Source of the DNA: a bacterium
Lineage (GTDB): Bacteria; Bdellovibrionota; Bdellovibrionia; Bdellovibrionales; Bdellovibrionaceae
Reading direction: 5' to 3'
Length of the DNA stretch: 64,000 nucleotides
Assembly (NCBI GenBank): GCA_019752925.1
Contig: JAIELP010000004.1
Span: 372,001 to 436,000 of the forward strand
Of this stretch, positions 24,054 to 33,431 are shown piece after piece. How positions within the stretch are numbered: position 1 is the first letter of the stretch; each line of letters starts with the position of its first letter. The position numbers and the translations under genes are program-made. The notes beneath the pieces are model-generated. The model saw only the letters and a program-made list of their open reading frames with translations, did not search any database and had not been told where the DNA came from.

Positions 24054-24482
24054 ATGCAAAATGAAAACAAGCTTCTGCTCGCAATAGTTGTGCTGGGGGC
24101 TTGGACTATGTTTATGTGGTTTTGGATGTACTATACGCGCATTCCTGCCATTTTAAAAATGAAACTTAAGTTAGATCCCAAGGCGGCCAGAGGAGAGCAG
24201 ATGAATTCATTACCTGCTCAGGTAAGATGGAAGGCCGACAATTACAATCATTTATTTGAGCAACCCACGTTATTCTATGCAGTCGTTTTAGTATTGTTTT
24301 TGCTTCGAGATTCGAGTGACTGGGCCGTATATTTAGCGTGGTCTTATGTGGTTATCAGAATTTTACACAGTTTAGTTCAGGCTATAATAAATAAAATTGA
24401 ATTACGATTCAGTTTATTCGTTCTTTCAAGCTTAAGTTTGATTGGATTAATTGTGAAGAGCTTGTTTCTCATCTTTAAATAA
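24054..24482 (+). CDS. MAPEG family membrane protein
   Basis: Four membrane helices in 142 residues and the MAPEG-like segments RWKADNYNHLFEQPTLFYAV and AWSYVVIRILHSLVQ. The eukaryotic family acts on eicosanoids and glutathione; bacterial members are mostly of unknown role. It starts two bases after the top6A stop and is probably in the same transcript, though a functional link is doubtful. Confidence 0.87.
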   Translation: MQNENKLLLAIVVLGAWTMFMWFWMYYTRIPAILKMKLKLDPKAARGEQMNSLPAQVRWKADNYNHLFEQPTLFYAVVLVLFLLRDSSDWAVYLAWSYVVIRILHSLVQAIINKIELRFSLFVLSSLSLIGLIVKSLFLIFK

Positions 24483-24508
24483 AAAAAGGGATGCTGTGTG
24501 CATCCCTT
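24480..24508 (-). terminator. Intrinsic terminator of the YceI gene
   Basis: AAGGGATGC (24486-24494) and GCATCCCTT (24500-24508) form a perfect 9-base stem with a 5-base loop. Read on the minus strand, it is followed by a run of T (plus-strand A run at 24479-24487). It may also slow plus-strand transcription after the MAPEG gene. Confidence 0.8.
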
Positions 24509-24532
24509 AAATAAGTAAATTTTAAATCTTAA

Positions 24533-25129
24533 TTACTTAGTTTTAACGTTTAATTCAACTTTGATATTGTCTTGAATTAATTTGTCGCCCAAAGCAGAAA
24601 CGGCTTTAAATTTACCAGAGTTGTAAATGATATCGTACTGAGTGCGGTCTTTAATTTCAGTAGCCGCTGAAGCAGCAAAGCCTTTTCCTTCTTTAGTGAT
24701 TGATGCAGCAAAAACTTCTTTGTGTGTTTTACCTTTAATAGTTAAATCACCAGTGATTTTGTGTGTTGGATCGCCAGCTTTACCACCTTTGATTGATTCA
24801 ACTTTAGTAATTTTGAATGTGCCTTCTTTAAATTTTTCTACGTCAAAGAAATCTGGAGATTTTAAGTGGCCTTCTAATTTAGGTGAGTCGCCAGTTTTTA
24901 AAGAAGTCATATCGATTACGAATTCTCCGCCAACTAATTCTTCGCCTTTTAATTCTACTGAGCCGGATTTAATAGTTAAATCTCCAGCATGGCTTTTTCC
25001 TACTCCATAGCCAGTCCATTTAAGAGAACCAGTTACATCCATTTTTACTGCTGCTTTAGCATCTTTTTTTCCAGCAGCAAAAGACATTGAGGCAACTAAG
25101 GCCATCGCGATTATAATAAGTTTTTTCAT
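24533..25129 (-). CDS. YceI family periplasmic protein
   Basis: Signal peptide MKKLIIIAMALVASMSFA is followed by the YceI lipocalin-like barrel: VTGSLKWTGYGVGKSHAGDL, FVIDMTSLKTGD and THKITGDLTIKGKTHKEVF. YceI proteins bind isoprenoid-type lipids in the periplasm and often respond to stress. AAGGAAG precedes the ATG, and a conspicuous inverted repeat sits directly upstream. Confidence 0.92.
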   Translation of the reverse strand: MKKLIIIAMALVASMSFAAGKKDAKAAVKMDVTGSLKWTGYGVGKSHAGDLTIKSGSVELKGEELVGGEFVIDMTSLKTGDSPKLEGHLKSPDFFDVEKFKEGTFKITKVESIKGGKAGDPTHKITGDLTIKGKTHKEVFAASITKEGKGFAASAATEIKDRTQYDIIYNSGKFKAVSALGDKLIQDNIKVELNVKTK

Positions 25130-25143
25130 ATGACTTCCTTTTC

Positions 25144-25191
25144 GTTTGTGGTTAACGCTTATGTAAGCGAGTGTTCAATTTAATCACAAAC
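25144..25191 (-). promoter_or_regulatory. Nested inverted repeat upstream of yceI
   Basis: GTTTGTGGTTAA (25144-25155) and TTAATCACAAAC (25180-25191) match in 11 of 12 inverted positions. Inside lies the perfect palindrome CGCTTATGTAAGCG (25156-25169). On the minus strand it ends 10 bases before the ribosome-binding site. TTGAAA-17-TTAAAT overlaps it as a possible promoter, so it could be an operator or a leader hairpin. Confidence 0.5.
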
Positions 25192-25273
25192 ATGAAGAGT
25201 TTTCAAAAGCTGGTCCGGTTATTGTAAGCAAGACAGCAAACTAATGGGTTTTGGGGACATTTTAGTCTTTTTG

Positions 25274-25301
25274 ATGGCCTAAATCGCTCAAATGGCCTAA
25301 A
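25274..25301 (+). repeat. Two direct ATGGCCTAAA repeats upstream of the subtilase gene
   Basis: ATGGCCTAAA occurs at 25274-25283 and 25292-25301, start-to-start distance 18 bases, within the 70 bases before the subtilase start. This may be a paired regulator site; no known operator is recognised. Confidence 0.4.
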
Positions 25302-25341
25302 ACCTCAGCACTTATCTTGATTTGTTTAACGGGGGTTATTC

Positions 25342-28300
25342 ATGAAATCAAAAATGACGGCTACTTTTGCCGTTTTGTCACTACTGGCCTTAACATCTGC
25401 TTGTACACGTAATAATAATTTAAACCCGCTTATGGAGCTTTCGGGCAATATCGTAAGTACTCGCTCGCAGAATTCAACTCAGTTTATAGCTATTGTTAAA
25501 CTTAAGACTCCGGCTTTATTAGAAACTGCAAAAGTACAAAATGGTCGTACTGTTGTAGATGAAAAACAATTAGCGGAAGTAACTAAAGAGCAAGATGCAG
25601 TGATAGCTTCATTAAAGGCTTTATCTTCAGAAGTACAAATTGTTTACCGTTATAAAATGGTTCTAAATGCTGTTGCTGTTTTAGCTCCGGTTTCTTTGGA
25701 AGAAAAAATCAAAGAACATGGATTAGTGGCTTACCAAGAGGGTAGCTTTGAAAAACCAATTACTTTTGCTTTAAGTAATTCAGTAACAGCACCTGTTTTT
25801 GCTGAAAGAAATTCTTCTAAGTTTATTGGTGCGGCTGCTTTGAACTCAATTGGCATCACGGGTAAAGGTATGAAGGTTGGTGTTATCGATACCGGTATTG
25901 ACTACACTCACGCGATGTTTAAAGGTGCGGGAACTTCGGCCGCTTACGAAGAAATTGATCCTTCGGAGCCTAATGCCGCTTTCCCGAATGCTAAAGTTGT
26001 AGGTGGTATTGATTTAGTGGGTACTGAGTACAATGCAGCCTCTCCGGATTTTGCTAAACATATTCCTAAACCAGACATGAATCCGATTGATGAGGCCGGT
26101 CACGGTACTCACGTTGCGGGAACTGTTGCAGGTATCGGTGACGGCATTAATACTTATAATGGTATGGCTCCGGATGCAGATTTACATGCCATTAAAGTTT
26201 TCGGTGCTAATGGCTCAACAAGTGATTCAGTAGTAATTGCAGCTTTAGAATACTCAGCAGATCCAAATGCTGACGGCAAAACAGATGACCAATTGGACGT
26301 TGTTAATTTATCTTTAGGTAGTAGTTACGGCAACCCACATATTCTTTACGCTGAAGCTATTAAAAATTTAGTAGATGGCGGTACAGTAGTTGTGGCTTCT
26401 GCGGGTAACTCTGGTCACCAAAACTATATTGTAGGTGCTCCGGGTACTTCTGATGCGGCTCTTTCTGTTGCAGCTTCTGTTGATAATGGTGATCACTTAT
26501 GGAGATTTGACGCTTCAAGATTTAACTTCAATTCTGAAATTCTTTTGGTTGAAGCAATTGAAGCAGCAACTTCTAAAAAAATTGCAGACGCAGGAGTGGT
26601 ATCAGGAAAAATCGTTCATATCGGTACAGCTGCAGAAGAGTTAACAGAGGAGCAAAAAGCAGCTGTTAAAGGTAATGTGGCTTTAATCGACCGCGGTGTT
26701 GTTAACTTTAACGACAAAATTAAGCGCGCAGCCGCGGCTGGTGCTGTTGGTGTGGTTGTAGCTAACAATAAAGAGGGTACTCCTTTTGTTATGGGAACAA
26801 CGGATAAGTTTGAAATTCCTGCGATTATGATCACTTTGGCTGATGCCAATAAAGTTAAAGCTAATATGAAAATTTCAGCTGTAACTTTTGACTTCAAAAC
26901 GAGCGCTAAAATTGAAAAACCGGAATTGATTGATACTTTGACAGATTTCACATCAAAAGGTCCGCGATCAATTGACGGATTTATTAAACCAGAAATTTCA
27001 GCACCTGGTGAAAATGTAATTTCAGCTGCTATGGGTGGCGGTGCTGAAGCCGTTCAGATGTCGGGTACCTCAATGGCGGCTCCGCATATGGCCGGTGTTA
27101 TGGCTTTAGTTAAGCAAGCTCATAAAAATTTAACAGCTGCTGAATTAAAATCTATCGTAATGGGTACATCAAAAACTATAGGTGAAAAAGGCGAGCGTTA
27201 TGCAATCAGTATGCAGGGTTCTGGCCGTATTCAAGCTGATAAAGCTGCTGCAAGTAAAATTATAGTTGTTGAGCCATCATTATCTTTAGGTGAAGTGGCT
27301 ATTGAAAGTAAAAAAGCTATTCGCCGCCAATTAACAGTTAAAAACTTATCAGCTGAGAAGTTAACTTTAAGTGTTGAATTTGAAGGTAACGGCTTTATTT
27401 CAATGTCGGCTGATCCACAATTAGTTTTAGAAGCTAATAGCACAAAAGCTGTTTCTGTAAATTTAGTTTTAGATGCAGCTAATATGGGTTCTGAAAAAAT
27501 CCGCGAAATGGACGGCTGGGTTAAGTTAATGGATGGTAAAGAAGAAGTTTACCGTGTTCCGGTTTTAGCAGTAGCTCACAAATTGGCAGCTCTTGAGGCT
27601 CAAGGTTTGGTTGTGAACTCAACTTCTGAGTTAGACTCTGCGGGTGCTTCTGCGGAATTAACTCTTAAAAACTTAAATGCAAACGCTGGAGAAGCTTTAT
27701 TGTTCAACTTAATAGGAAAAGATGAGCGTAAACCAAAAGCCAACTCATTCATGACCTCTGACTGTGACTTACAATCAGCAGGTTATAAATTAGTAAGCCG
27801 TAAAAACAGCCGTGGTAAAGATGAAACTGTTTTGCAGGTGGCAGTTAAGTTATTTAAACCTATGACCACATGGCATGCATGTGACATCAGCTTATTAATT
27901 GACTCAAATAATGATGGCGTGGCTGAGCAGGAATTATTAGGTTCCAGTCTTAGCAGTATTCCAGGACAAAACTCCTCTGAATTTGCGACAACTTTAATTG
28001 ACGCAGCTAAAGCTCGTGAAATCCGCAAAGACTATGAAAAGTTAGTTGCTGATGCCAAAGGCGACACCACTAAATTAGCAGAGCTAAAAGGTGCTGAAGA
28101 CTACAGTGATGCTTTGTTGGATCAAAAAGGTTTAAAGCTTTACAACAACTCGACAGTTGTAGTGTTAGAGATTTCTGCCGATAAGCTGGCGTTAACAGCT
28201 GATGGCGCTTTGGCATTTAAAGTACTTGTTACTCATAATGAACAAAGCACTGTGGAGTTTGACGACTACTTAAGTTCAACTGTTAAATCTGATATGAGAA

Positions 28301-28506
28301 TTTCTCTTAAAAAAGAAGATCAGTCTTTTGTGGATCTTCCGGAGGCTATCACTTTAACAGGTGCGGCTGAACAAAAGGTAGAATTAACTAAAGGTGAAGG
28401 TCGTGAAAAATTATTAGTGTTATTGCCTAATAACAAATTCTCGCTTTCTAATTTACATGAAGATTCTCAGTCTCAGATTTTGACGCCGGTTTATTTAGTT
28501 AAATAA
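25342..28506 (+). CDS. Large subtilisin-like (S8) serine protease lipoprotein
   Basis: Lipobox LTSAC gives acylated Cys21. An I9-like propeptide (~45-150) precedes the S8 domain, with catalytic Asp183 (VIDTGIDYTH), His254 (GHGTHVAGT) and Ser577 (GTSMAAPHMAG). A PA domain is inserted between His and Ser (~365-520; IDRGVVNFNDKIKRAAAAG). C-terminal Fn3-like and beta-rich domains fill residues ~630-1054. Layout resembles C5a-peptidase/cucumisin-like subtilases. It is probably held in the outer membrane or exported and would degrade proteins, which suits a predatory or proteolytic lifestyle; that role is inferred. Confidence 0.93.
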   Translation: MKSKMTATFAVLSLLALTSACTRNNNLNPLMELSGNIVSTRSQNSTQFIAIVKLKTPALLETAKVQNGRTVVDEKQLAEVTKEQDAVIASLKALSSEVQIVYRYKMVLNAVAVLAPVSLEEKIKEHGLVAYQEGSFEKPITFALSNSVTAPVFAERNSSKFIGAAALNSIGITGKGMKVGVIDTGIDYTHAMFKGAGTSAAYEEIDPSEPNAAFPNAKVVGGIDLVGTEYNAASPDFAKHIPKPDMNPIDEAGHGTHVAGTVAGIGDGINTYNGMAPDADLHAIKVFGANGSTSDSVVIAALEYSADPNADGKTDDQLDVVNLSLGSSYGNPHILYAEAIKNLVDGGTVVVASAGNSGHQNYIVGAPGTSDAALSVAASVDNGDHLWRFDASRFNFNSEILLVEAIEAATSKKIADAGVVSGKIVHIGTAAEELTEEQKAAVKGNVALIDRGVVNFNDKIKRAAAAGAVGVVVANNKEGTPFVMGTTDKFEIPAIMITLADANKVKANMKISAVTFDFKTSAKIEKPELIDTLTDFTSKGPRSIDGFIKPEISAPGENVISAAMGGGAEAVQMSGTSMAAPHMAGVMALVKQAHKNLTAAELKSIVMGTSKTIGEKGERYAISMQGSGRIQADKAAASKIIVVEPSLSLGEVAIESKKAIRRQLTVKNLSAEKLTLSVEFEGNGFISMSADPQLVLEANSTKAVSVNLVLDAANMGSEKIREMDGWVKLMDGKEEVYRVPVLAVAHKLAALEAQGLVVNSTSELDSAGASAELTLKNLNANAGEALLFNLIGKDERKPKANSFMTSDCDLQSAGYKLVSRKNSRGKDETVLQVAVKLFKPMTTWHACDISLLIDSNNDGVAEQELLGSSLSSIPGQNSSEFATTLIDAAKAREIRKDYEKLVADAKGDTTKLAELKGAEDYSDALLDQKGLKLYNNSTVVVLEISADKLALTADGALAFKVLVTHNEQSTVEFDDYLSSTVKSDMRISLKKEDQSFVDLPEAITLTGAAEQKVELTKGEGREKLLVLLPNNKFSLSNLHEDSQSQILTPVYLVK

Positions 28507-28532
28507 ATTAAGTTATAAATTTTTATGTATTC

Positions 28533-28560
28533 AAAGCCCTTAGAAATAAGGGCTTTTTTT
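28533..28560. terminator. Intrinsic terminator after the subtilase gene
   Basis: AAAGCCCTT (28533-28541) and AAGGGCTTT (28548-28556) form a perfect stem with a 6-base loop, followed by Ts to 28560. It is shared with the convergent LysR gene, whose stop lies at the end of the T run. Confidence 0.9.
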
Positions 28561-29392
28561 ATAATTCTTTGGATAAATCTTTTAATAATTTTTGAAATTC
28601 TTCGACAATAGGTAATTGTGCAATATTCTTGCGCGAGATCAACTTAATTTGACGTTTAATATTCGGAGTTAATACTAAAATATCTTTTTTAGATACTTGC
28701 ATGGTCTGTGCTATTCCAAGTGGAACCAAGCCATTGCCGAAGCCTTCATTCACCATTTGCACAATGGCCGCAAAAGATTCAACGTGCGACCATTCGTAAT
28801 TTTTTAACTTAGGCTGTTTAGATATTTTATCTTCTGCCGCTTTCCAAGTGCCTGAGCTTTTTTCGATGGTGATGAGTTTATTTGTTTCATTCTGACATCT
28901 TAAAAAAACCAAAGGCTCTTCAAAAATAACATTTGAAACCATTTGTGGATCGTTGCTGCTAGTGATGCAAAGGCCTAAGTGATATTTGCCGAGCTTTACG
29001 TTTTCTTCCACCAACGTACTTCTGTGAACGTGAATTTCGAACTCGACGCCTTTTAATTTTTTTGCAGCTAGGCGAATGAGTTTTGGCCCCCAGGAGGCAG
29101 CAATTGAGTCCGATATTGCGATTGAGAATTTTTTGATTTCGTTATCGGATTCGAGCTGTTTCAGATTTTTGAGCTCGGATATTAACAAACGGGCTTTATT
29201 TAAGAAGGAAAGGCCCTTGGCGGTGAGGCGAACTCGCCTTCCGTCTGGTTCGATGAGTTTAAACTTGAGGTCATTCTCGAGCGACTGGATGCGTTTACTG
29301 ACCGCAGACTGAGTTAAGCGAAGTTGCGCAGCGGCCTCACTTATGGTTCCTGTTCTTTCTAGGGCTAATAAAGCCTCAATCCCGTCCAACAT
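28559..29392 (-). CDS. LysR-type transcriptional regulator
   Basis: The N-terminal winged HTH is clear (ALERTGTISEAAAQLRLTQS, AVSKRIQSLENDL) and is followed by a ~190-residue periplasmic-binding-like effector domain. It is divergently placed from the aconitase gene with a 185-base shared control region, so it may regulate it. The effector is unknown. Confidence 0.92.
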   Translation of the reverse strand: MLDGIEALLALERTGTISEAAAQLRLTQSAVSKRIQSLENDLKFKLIEPDGRRVRLTAKGLSFLNKARLLISELKNLKQLESDNEIKKFSIAISDSIAASWGPKLIRLAAKKLKGVEFEIHVHRSTLVEENVKLGKYHLGLCITSSNDPQMVSNVIFEEPLVFLRCQNETNKLITIEKSSGTWKAAEDKISKQPKLKNYEWSHVESFAAIVQMVNEGFGNGLVPLGIAQTMQVSKKDILVLTPNIKRQIKLISRKNIAQLPIVEEFQKLLKDLSKEL

Positions 29393-29501
29393 AATCCACT
29401 TTCCGTCCCAAAAAAGTGCCAGCTACTTTTTTGCCAACCCTTGGTCCTGATTTATTCCTTATACTACTACATTATATTCCTATTATTCAATTTTTTCTTT
29501 A

Positions 29502-29563
29502 ATGATTTTGGTCGATTATTAGGGTGTAATTGAAAACCAAATAAGAATTAGACTGAAAATCAT
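29502..29563 (+). promoter_or_regulatory. Overlapping inverted repeats in the aconitase leader
   Basis: The left arm ATGATTTTGGT (29502-29512) can pair in two ways: TTTGGT with ACCAAA (29536-29541), or ATGATTTT with AAAATCAT (29556-29563). The second right arm abuts the AAAGGAG ribosome-binding site at 29565-29571. The alternatives exclude each other, as in a switch, or mark regulator binding sites in the LysR/aconitase intergenic region. Confidence 0.4.
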
Positions 29564-29577
29564 CAAAGGAGCCCAGC

Positions 29578-31836
29578 ATGGCACAAATAGAAACAACACC
29601 AGACATGGTCAAAAAGGTTTATGAAACCACTCGTACTAAAACAGCGGTTATCCGTAAGCGTTTAGGTCGTGATTTAACTTTAGCTGAAAAAATCGTATAT
29701 GGACATTTAGATGATCCGCAAAACCAGGAAATAGAACGCGGTAAAAGCTTCTTGTTATTAAGACCTGACCGTGTAGCTATGCAAGATGCCACAGCACAGA
29801 TGGCTATCCTTCAATTTATGTTAGCAGGTAAATCTGAAGCGGCAGTTCCTTCAACAGTTCACTGTGATCACTTAATTCAAGCCTATCAAGGTAAAGAAAA
29901 AGACATGGCCGCTTCGAATATGTCGAACAAAGAAGTATTTAACTTCTTAGCATCATCGTCTTCAAAATATAATATCGGCTTCTGGAAACCGGGTGCTGGT
30001 ATCATCCATCAAGTGATTTTAGAAAATTACGCATTTCCAGGTGGTTTGATGATTGGTACGGATTCTCACACTCCAAATGCGGGCGGCTTAGGTATGTGCG
30101 CAGTTGGTGTGGGTGGATCTGATGCGTCTGACGTTATGGTGGGCTTACCTTGGGAAGTTAAAAATCCTAAACTTATTGGTGTACACTTAAAAGGTAAATT
30201 AAACGGTTGGGCAGCAGCCAAAGATGTGATCTTAAAACTTTGCGGAATGTTAACCGTAAAAGGTGGAACAGATAAAATTGTTGAGTACTTCGGTGAAGGC
30301 GCAAATGCATTATCTTGTACAGGTAAAGCTACAATCACAAATATGGGTGCTGAGTTAGGTGCAACCTGTTCGGTGTTCCCTTACGACGCTAAAATGGGTG
30401 CTTACTTAGCAGCTACCGGTCGTAAAGAATTAGCGCAAATTGCAGATGCTAATAAAGATATCTTAACGGCTGATGCTGACGTAATTGCGAACCCTAAAAA
30501 ATACTTCGACGAAGTTTACGAAATCGATTTATCAACTTTAGAGCCACACTTAGTTGGCCCGCACACTCCGGATTTAGCACGCCCGATTTCAAAAGTAGCG
30601 GAAGAAGCTAAAGCTAACGGTTGGACTTTAAAATTATCAAGCGCCTTAATCGGCTCTTGCACAAACTCTTCTTACGAAGATATCGGCCGTTCTGCGATGA
30701 TAGCTGAACAGGCGATGCAAATCGGCGTTAAGATGAATCAACCATTCTTAGTTTCTCCGGGTTCAACGCAAATTCAAAATACAATCACTCGCGATGGTCA
30801 GATGAAAACATTTGAAGCGGTGGGTGCAACGGTGTTAGCCAATGCCTGTGGTCCTTGTATCGGTCAATGGAAACGTGACGATATTAAATCAGGGGAGAAA
30901 AATACGATTTTAACTTCATTCAACCGTAACTTCCGTGGTCGTAACGATGCTAATATGGAAACTTTAGCTTTCATAGGTTCACCTGAAATGGTGATGGCAT
31001 TAGGTTTAGCCGGTCGTTTAGATTTCAATCCAATGACGGATGAGTTAGAAGGTCCAAAAGGTAAAATTAAATTAAAAGCTCCTCATGCTCCGGAGCTTCC
31101 TGAAAAAGGTTTTGTTCCTGATACTGAGGGTTACCAAAAACCTGCAGGTGCGGCAGCGACTGTTGATGTAGATCCTAAATCTGAGCGCTTACAATTACTT
31201 TCTCCGTTTACAAAATGGGATGGTAAAGACTTTGTTGATCACTTGGTTTTAGCTAAAGCTAAAGGTAAATGTACGACAGATCATATCAGCCCGGGCGGTA
31301 AATGGCTTAACTTCCGTGGTCACTTAGATAATATTTCTAATAATATGTTATTAGGTGCAGACAACGCATTTATACCTGGCGAAATCGGTAAAGGTAATAA
31401 CCAATTAACTGGCGAGAAAAAAGAATTTGCACAGGTGGCTCGTGAATATCAAAAAGCCAGCAAAGCTTGGATGATCATCGGTGATGAAAACTACGGTGAA
31501 GGTTCTTCTCGTGAGCACGCGGCGATGAGCCCTCGTTTCTTGGGTTGCACGGCAGTTATTACTAAATCATTCGCACGTATCCATGAAACCAATTTGAAAA
31601 AACAAGGCGTATTGGCAGCAACTTTTGTTAACCCTGCTGACTATACTAAAATTCAAGAAAAAGATTTATTATCAATCCGTGGATTAAATGATTTAGCTCC
31701 GGGTAAAAATTTAACTCTTGAAGCTAAACATGCTGATGGTTCAGTTGATAAAATTGAAATCAAGCATACGTACAATGCTGAGCAGATTAAATGGTTTAAA
31801 GCTGGTTCGGCCTTAAACTTAATCCGCGGCGTTTAA
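29578..31836 (+). CDS. acn: Aconitate hydratase (mitochondrial-type)
   Basis: Interconverts citrate and isocitrate in the TCA cycle. The 752-residue length and sequence ([20 protein letters not shown]) match the mitochondrial-type aconitase rather than the longer AcnA or AcnB. The [4Fe-4S] ligands are Cys in GSCTNSS and the pair in [11 protein letters not shown]. The swivel domain shows [22 protein letters not shown] precedes the ATG. The gene stands alone with its own terminator. Confidence 0.95.
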   Translation: MAQIETTPDMVKKVYETTRTKTAVIRKRLGRDLTLAEKIVYGHLDDPQNQEIERGKSFLLLRPDRVAMQDATAQMAILQFMLAGKSEAAVPSTVHCDHLIQAYQGKEKDMAASNMSNKEVFNFLASSSSKYNIGFWKPGAGIIHQVILENYAFPGGLMIGTDSHTPNAGGLGMCAVGVGGSDASDVMVGLPWEVKNPKLIGVHLKGKLNGWAAAKDVILKLCGMLTVKGGTDKIVEYFGEGANALSCTGKATITNMGAELGATCSVFPYDAKMGAYLAATGRKELAQIADANKDILTADADVIANPKKYFDEVYEIDLSTLEPHLVGPHTPDLARPISKVAEEAKANGWTLKLSSALIGSCTNSSYEDIGRSAMIAEQAMQIGVKMNQPFLVSPGSTQIQNTITRDGQMKTFEAVGATVLANACGPCIGQWKRDDIKSGEKNTILTSFNRNFRGRNDANMETLAFIGSPEMVMALGLAGRLDFNPMTDELEGPKGKIKLKAPHAPELPEKGFVPDTEGYQKPAGAAATVDVDPKSERLQLLSPFTKWDGKDFVDHLVLAKAKGKCTTDHISPGGKWLNFRGHLDNISNNMLLGADNAFIPGEIGKGNNQLTGEKKEFAQVAREYQKASKAWMIIGDENYGEGSSREHAAMSPRFLGCTAVITKSFARIHETNLKKQGVLAATFVNPADYTKIQEKDLLSIRGLNDLAPGKNLTLEAKHADGSVDKIEIKHTYNAEQIKWFKAGSALNLIRGV

Positions 31837-31857
31837 GAATTTTTGGTAAAACAAAAT

Positions 31858-31890
31858 AAAAAGAGGAAGTGTAAAGCACTTCCTCTTTTT
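31858..31890. terminator. Strong bidirectional terminator after aconitase
   Basis: AAAAAGAGGAAGTG (31858-31871) pairs perfectly with the sequence at 31877-31890 around a 5-base loop. A and T flanks on both sides serve the convergent gene as well. Confidence 0.92.
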
Positions 31891-31928
31891 ATTTTTAATT
31901 GAAAAGATTAGCGACCATTTCCTGATCT

Positions 31929-32864
31929 TTATTGATTGAATGAGCCTGGTTTTCCTTTGCTAGGTGGGGTTGAACTGGACCCTTTGGTAGGTGAGGTTGC
32001 AAACAATCTACGTAAGTACTCTTGATGGCGTTGATCTTTTTCAAACCAAGCAGCATTACTGGCACACTCAGATGAGTGATCTATTAAATCTTCATATTTT
32101 AATAGTGTCGGGTGTGGTTTAGAGCTAGTAACTTTAACACTGGCAGCAATTCTTAGGCCTTTGTCGGCTCGAGTAGAGTCATCAAACTGAGTTTCTAAGT
32201 CTTTCTGCGAATTTTTTAAATCTCCTTGAAATATTTGCACAGCTCTGAGTCTTGCTCTGTCGATTTTAGCAAATAAATCTGTGCACTCGCGTGCTTTTTC
32301 CATGTCGCCATTAACTAATCCACTTTCTTTATTTATAAAGTTAAGCCATTCGCTACATTTGTTTTGAGAATACTCATGACAGTTTTTAAGGCTTCCTTCG
32401 TCGACAGTAAGTTTAGTAGTGAGCATACTCTTGCACTTAATAACACTACTCAGTACTCCAGTATTTTTATCAACCCTGTAAAGCGAGTAATTTCCCAAGT
32501 GATCTTCATCGGCAAATGGATTCATTTGATTGCCACGAATTTTACTACTATCTCTATTATAAACGCTAAGGCAGTTGTATTGTTTGTTTTGTGGACAGAG
32601 TTTTGAGCCAATGTGCCAAGCACTAGTACCAGAACTTTTGCTAAAAACTCTCTGACTTTCGCTAGACAATTCGTGGGTAACACTCGGATGATGAATAGTT
32701 CCGTCACGACTTGTAACTTTCGAAGAAATAACCCCTTTTGAGGAAATAACAAAACTATTGCTAAATTCGGGAGGTAAGTTATCGATTTGTTCAGCCTGCG
32801 AAAGACCACATATAATTAAAATAAAAGCTACTAGGGTTATTTTTGTATATTTTGAGTAATTGAT
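31929..32864 (-). CDS. Secreted Cys-containing hypothetical protein, probably starting at a non-standard AUC codon
   Basis: I do not recognise the family. The reading frame is open well above the first TTG (32669) and encodes a convincing signal peptide (NYSKYTKITLVAFILIICGL then SQA) before an in-frame stop at 32888. No ATG, GTG or TTG lies in that upstream stretch. The codon ATC at 32864 stands 4-6 bases after a GAGGTG ribosome-binding site, exactly where a start is expected. Either AUC initiates, or a point change destroyed an ATG. The mature protein is about 285 residues with paired Cys (CPQNKQYNC; CHEYSQNKCSEW) and a Ser/Pro/Gly/Lys-rich tail. Confidence 0.65.
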   Translation of the reverse strand: MNYSKYTKITLVAFILIICGLSQAEQIDNLPPEFSNSFVISSKGVISSKVTSRDGTIHHPSVTHELSSESQRVFSKSSGTSAWHIGSKLCPQNKQYNCLSVYNRDSSKIRGNQMNPFADEDHLGNYSLYRVDKNTGVLSSVIKCKSMLTTKLTVDEGSLKNCHEYSQNKCSEWLNFINKESGLVNGDMEKARECTDLFAKIDRARLRAVQIFQGDLKNSQKDLETQFDDSTRADKGLRIAASVKVTSSKPHPTLLKYEDLIDHSSECASNAAWFEKDQRHQEYLRRLFATSPTKGSSSTPPSKGKPGSFNQ

Positions 32865-32983
32865 GTTGCACCTCGCAATTATAGTCTAATATTGCATCGG
32901 CATTTTAATAGGGATTCTTAATTTGACTAAGGTCTTGATTCAACTCTAAGCTAATTAGAACAGTTTTAAACGCAGAGGAAATT

Positions 32984-33430
32984 ATGAATAAATTTTTAGT
33001 ACTTCTATTATTGGTTTTTGGTTCTGTATCTCAAGCTAAATTGGCCGGCAACTGGACTGGGTGGGGTACATGGAAGTTTAAAGGCGAGGGCGAAGGAACT
33101 TATTGCTCACCTATGCAAATGCAGTGGAGTGAAAGTAAAAATAAAATTGCTATCGTAAAAGGTATGTTCGATTGCGAAGTTGTAGTTATGCATCTGGATA
33201 AGACCGAATGGACATTAAAAGATGGTCTTTTATTTGATGACGAGCAAAAACAAGTCGGTTCTTACGATGGGTCTTATTTTACTGTTTATTTGCCTAGCCC
33301 TAATGAAAATACAACTATTGAGATAAAAGTAAAACGCGAAGCCAATCATTATGATTATCAGGAAATCTGGTTCAATAAGTATGAAAAAGTTTATGTTATT
33401 GAAGGTCGTTTGTTTACATCAGGAGAGTAG
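32984..33430 (+). CDS. Secreted hypothetical protein
   Basis: Signal peptide MNKFLVLLLLVFGSVSQA, then a ~130-residue beta-rich domain (WTGWGTWKFKGEGEGTYC ... DCEVVVMHLDKTEWTLKDG) with two Cys. The GTWKFKGEG pattern looks like a lipocalin/lipid-binding-type barrel, but I cannot name a family. AGAGGAAA precedes the ATG. The SIMPL gene follows one base after the stop, so the two are co-transcribed. Confidence 0.8.
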   Translation: MNKFLVLLLLVFGSVSQAKLAGNWTGWGTWKFKGEGEGTYCSPMQMQWSESKNKIAIVKGMFDCEVVVMHLDKTEWTLKDGLLFDDEQKQVGSYDGSYFTVYLPSPNENTTIEIKVKREANHYDYQEIWFNKYEKVYVIEGRLFTSGE

Positions 33431-33431
33431 T

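Noticed and set aside
26616..26951. Minus-strand frame of 111 codons inside the subtilase gene
   Set aside because: It is antisense to the conserved PA domain and Leu/Thr/Ala-rich, as expected for a shadow of the real gene.
33351..33431. Upstream extension of the SIMPL gene to an earlier ATG
   Set aside because: The extension lies within the previous gene and would bury the clear signal peptide that starts at 33432 after AGGAGAG.
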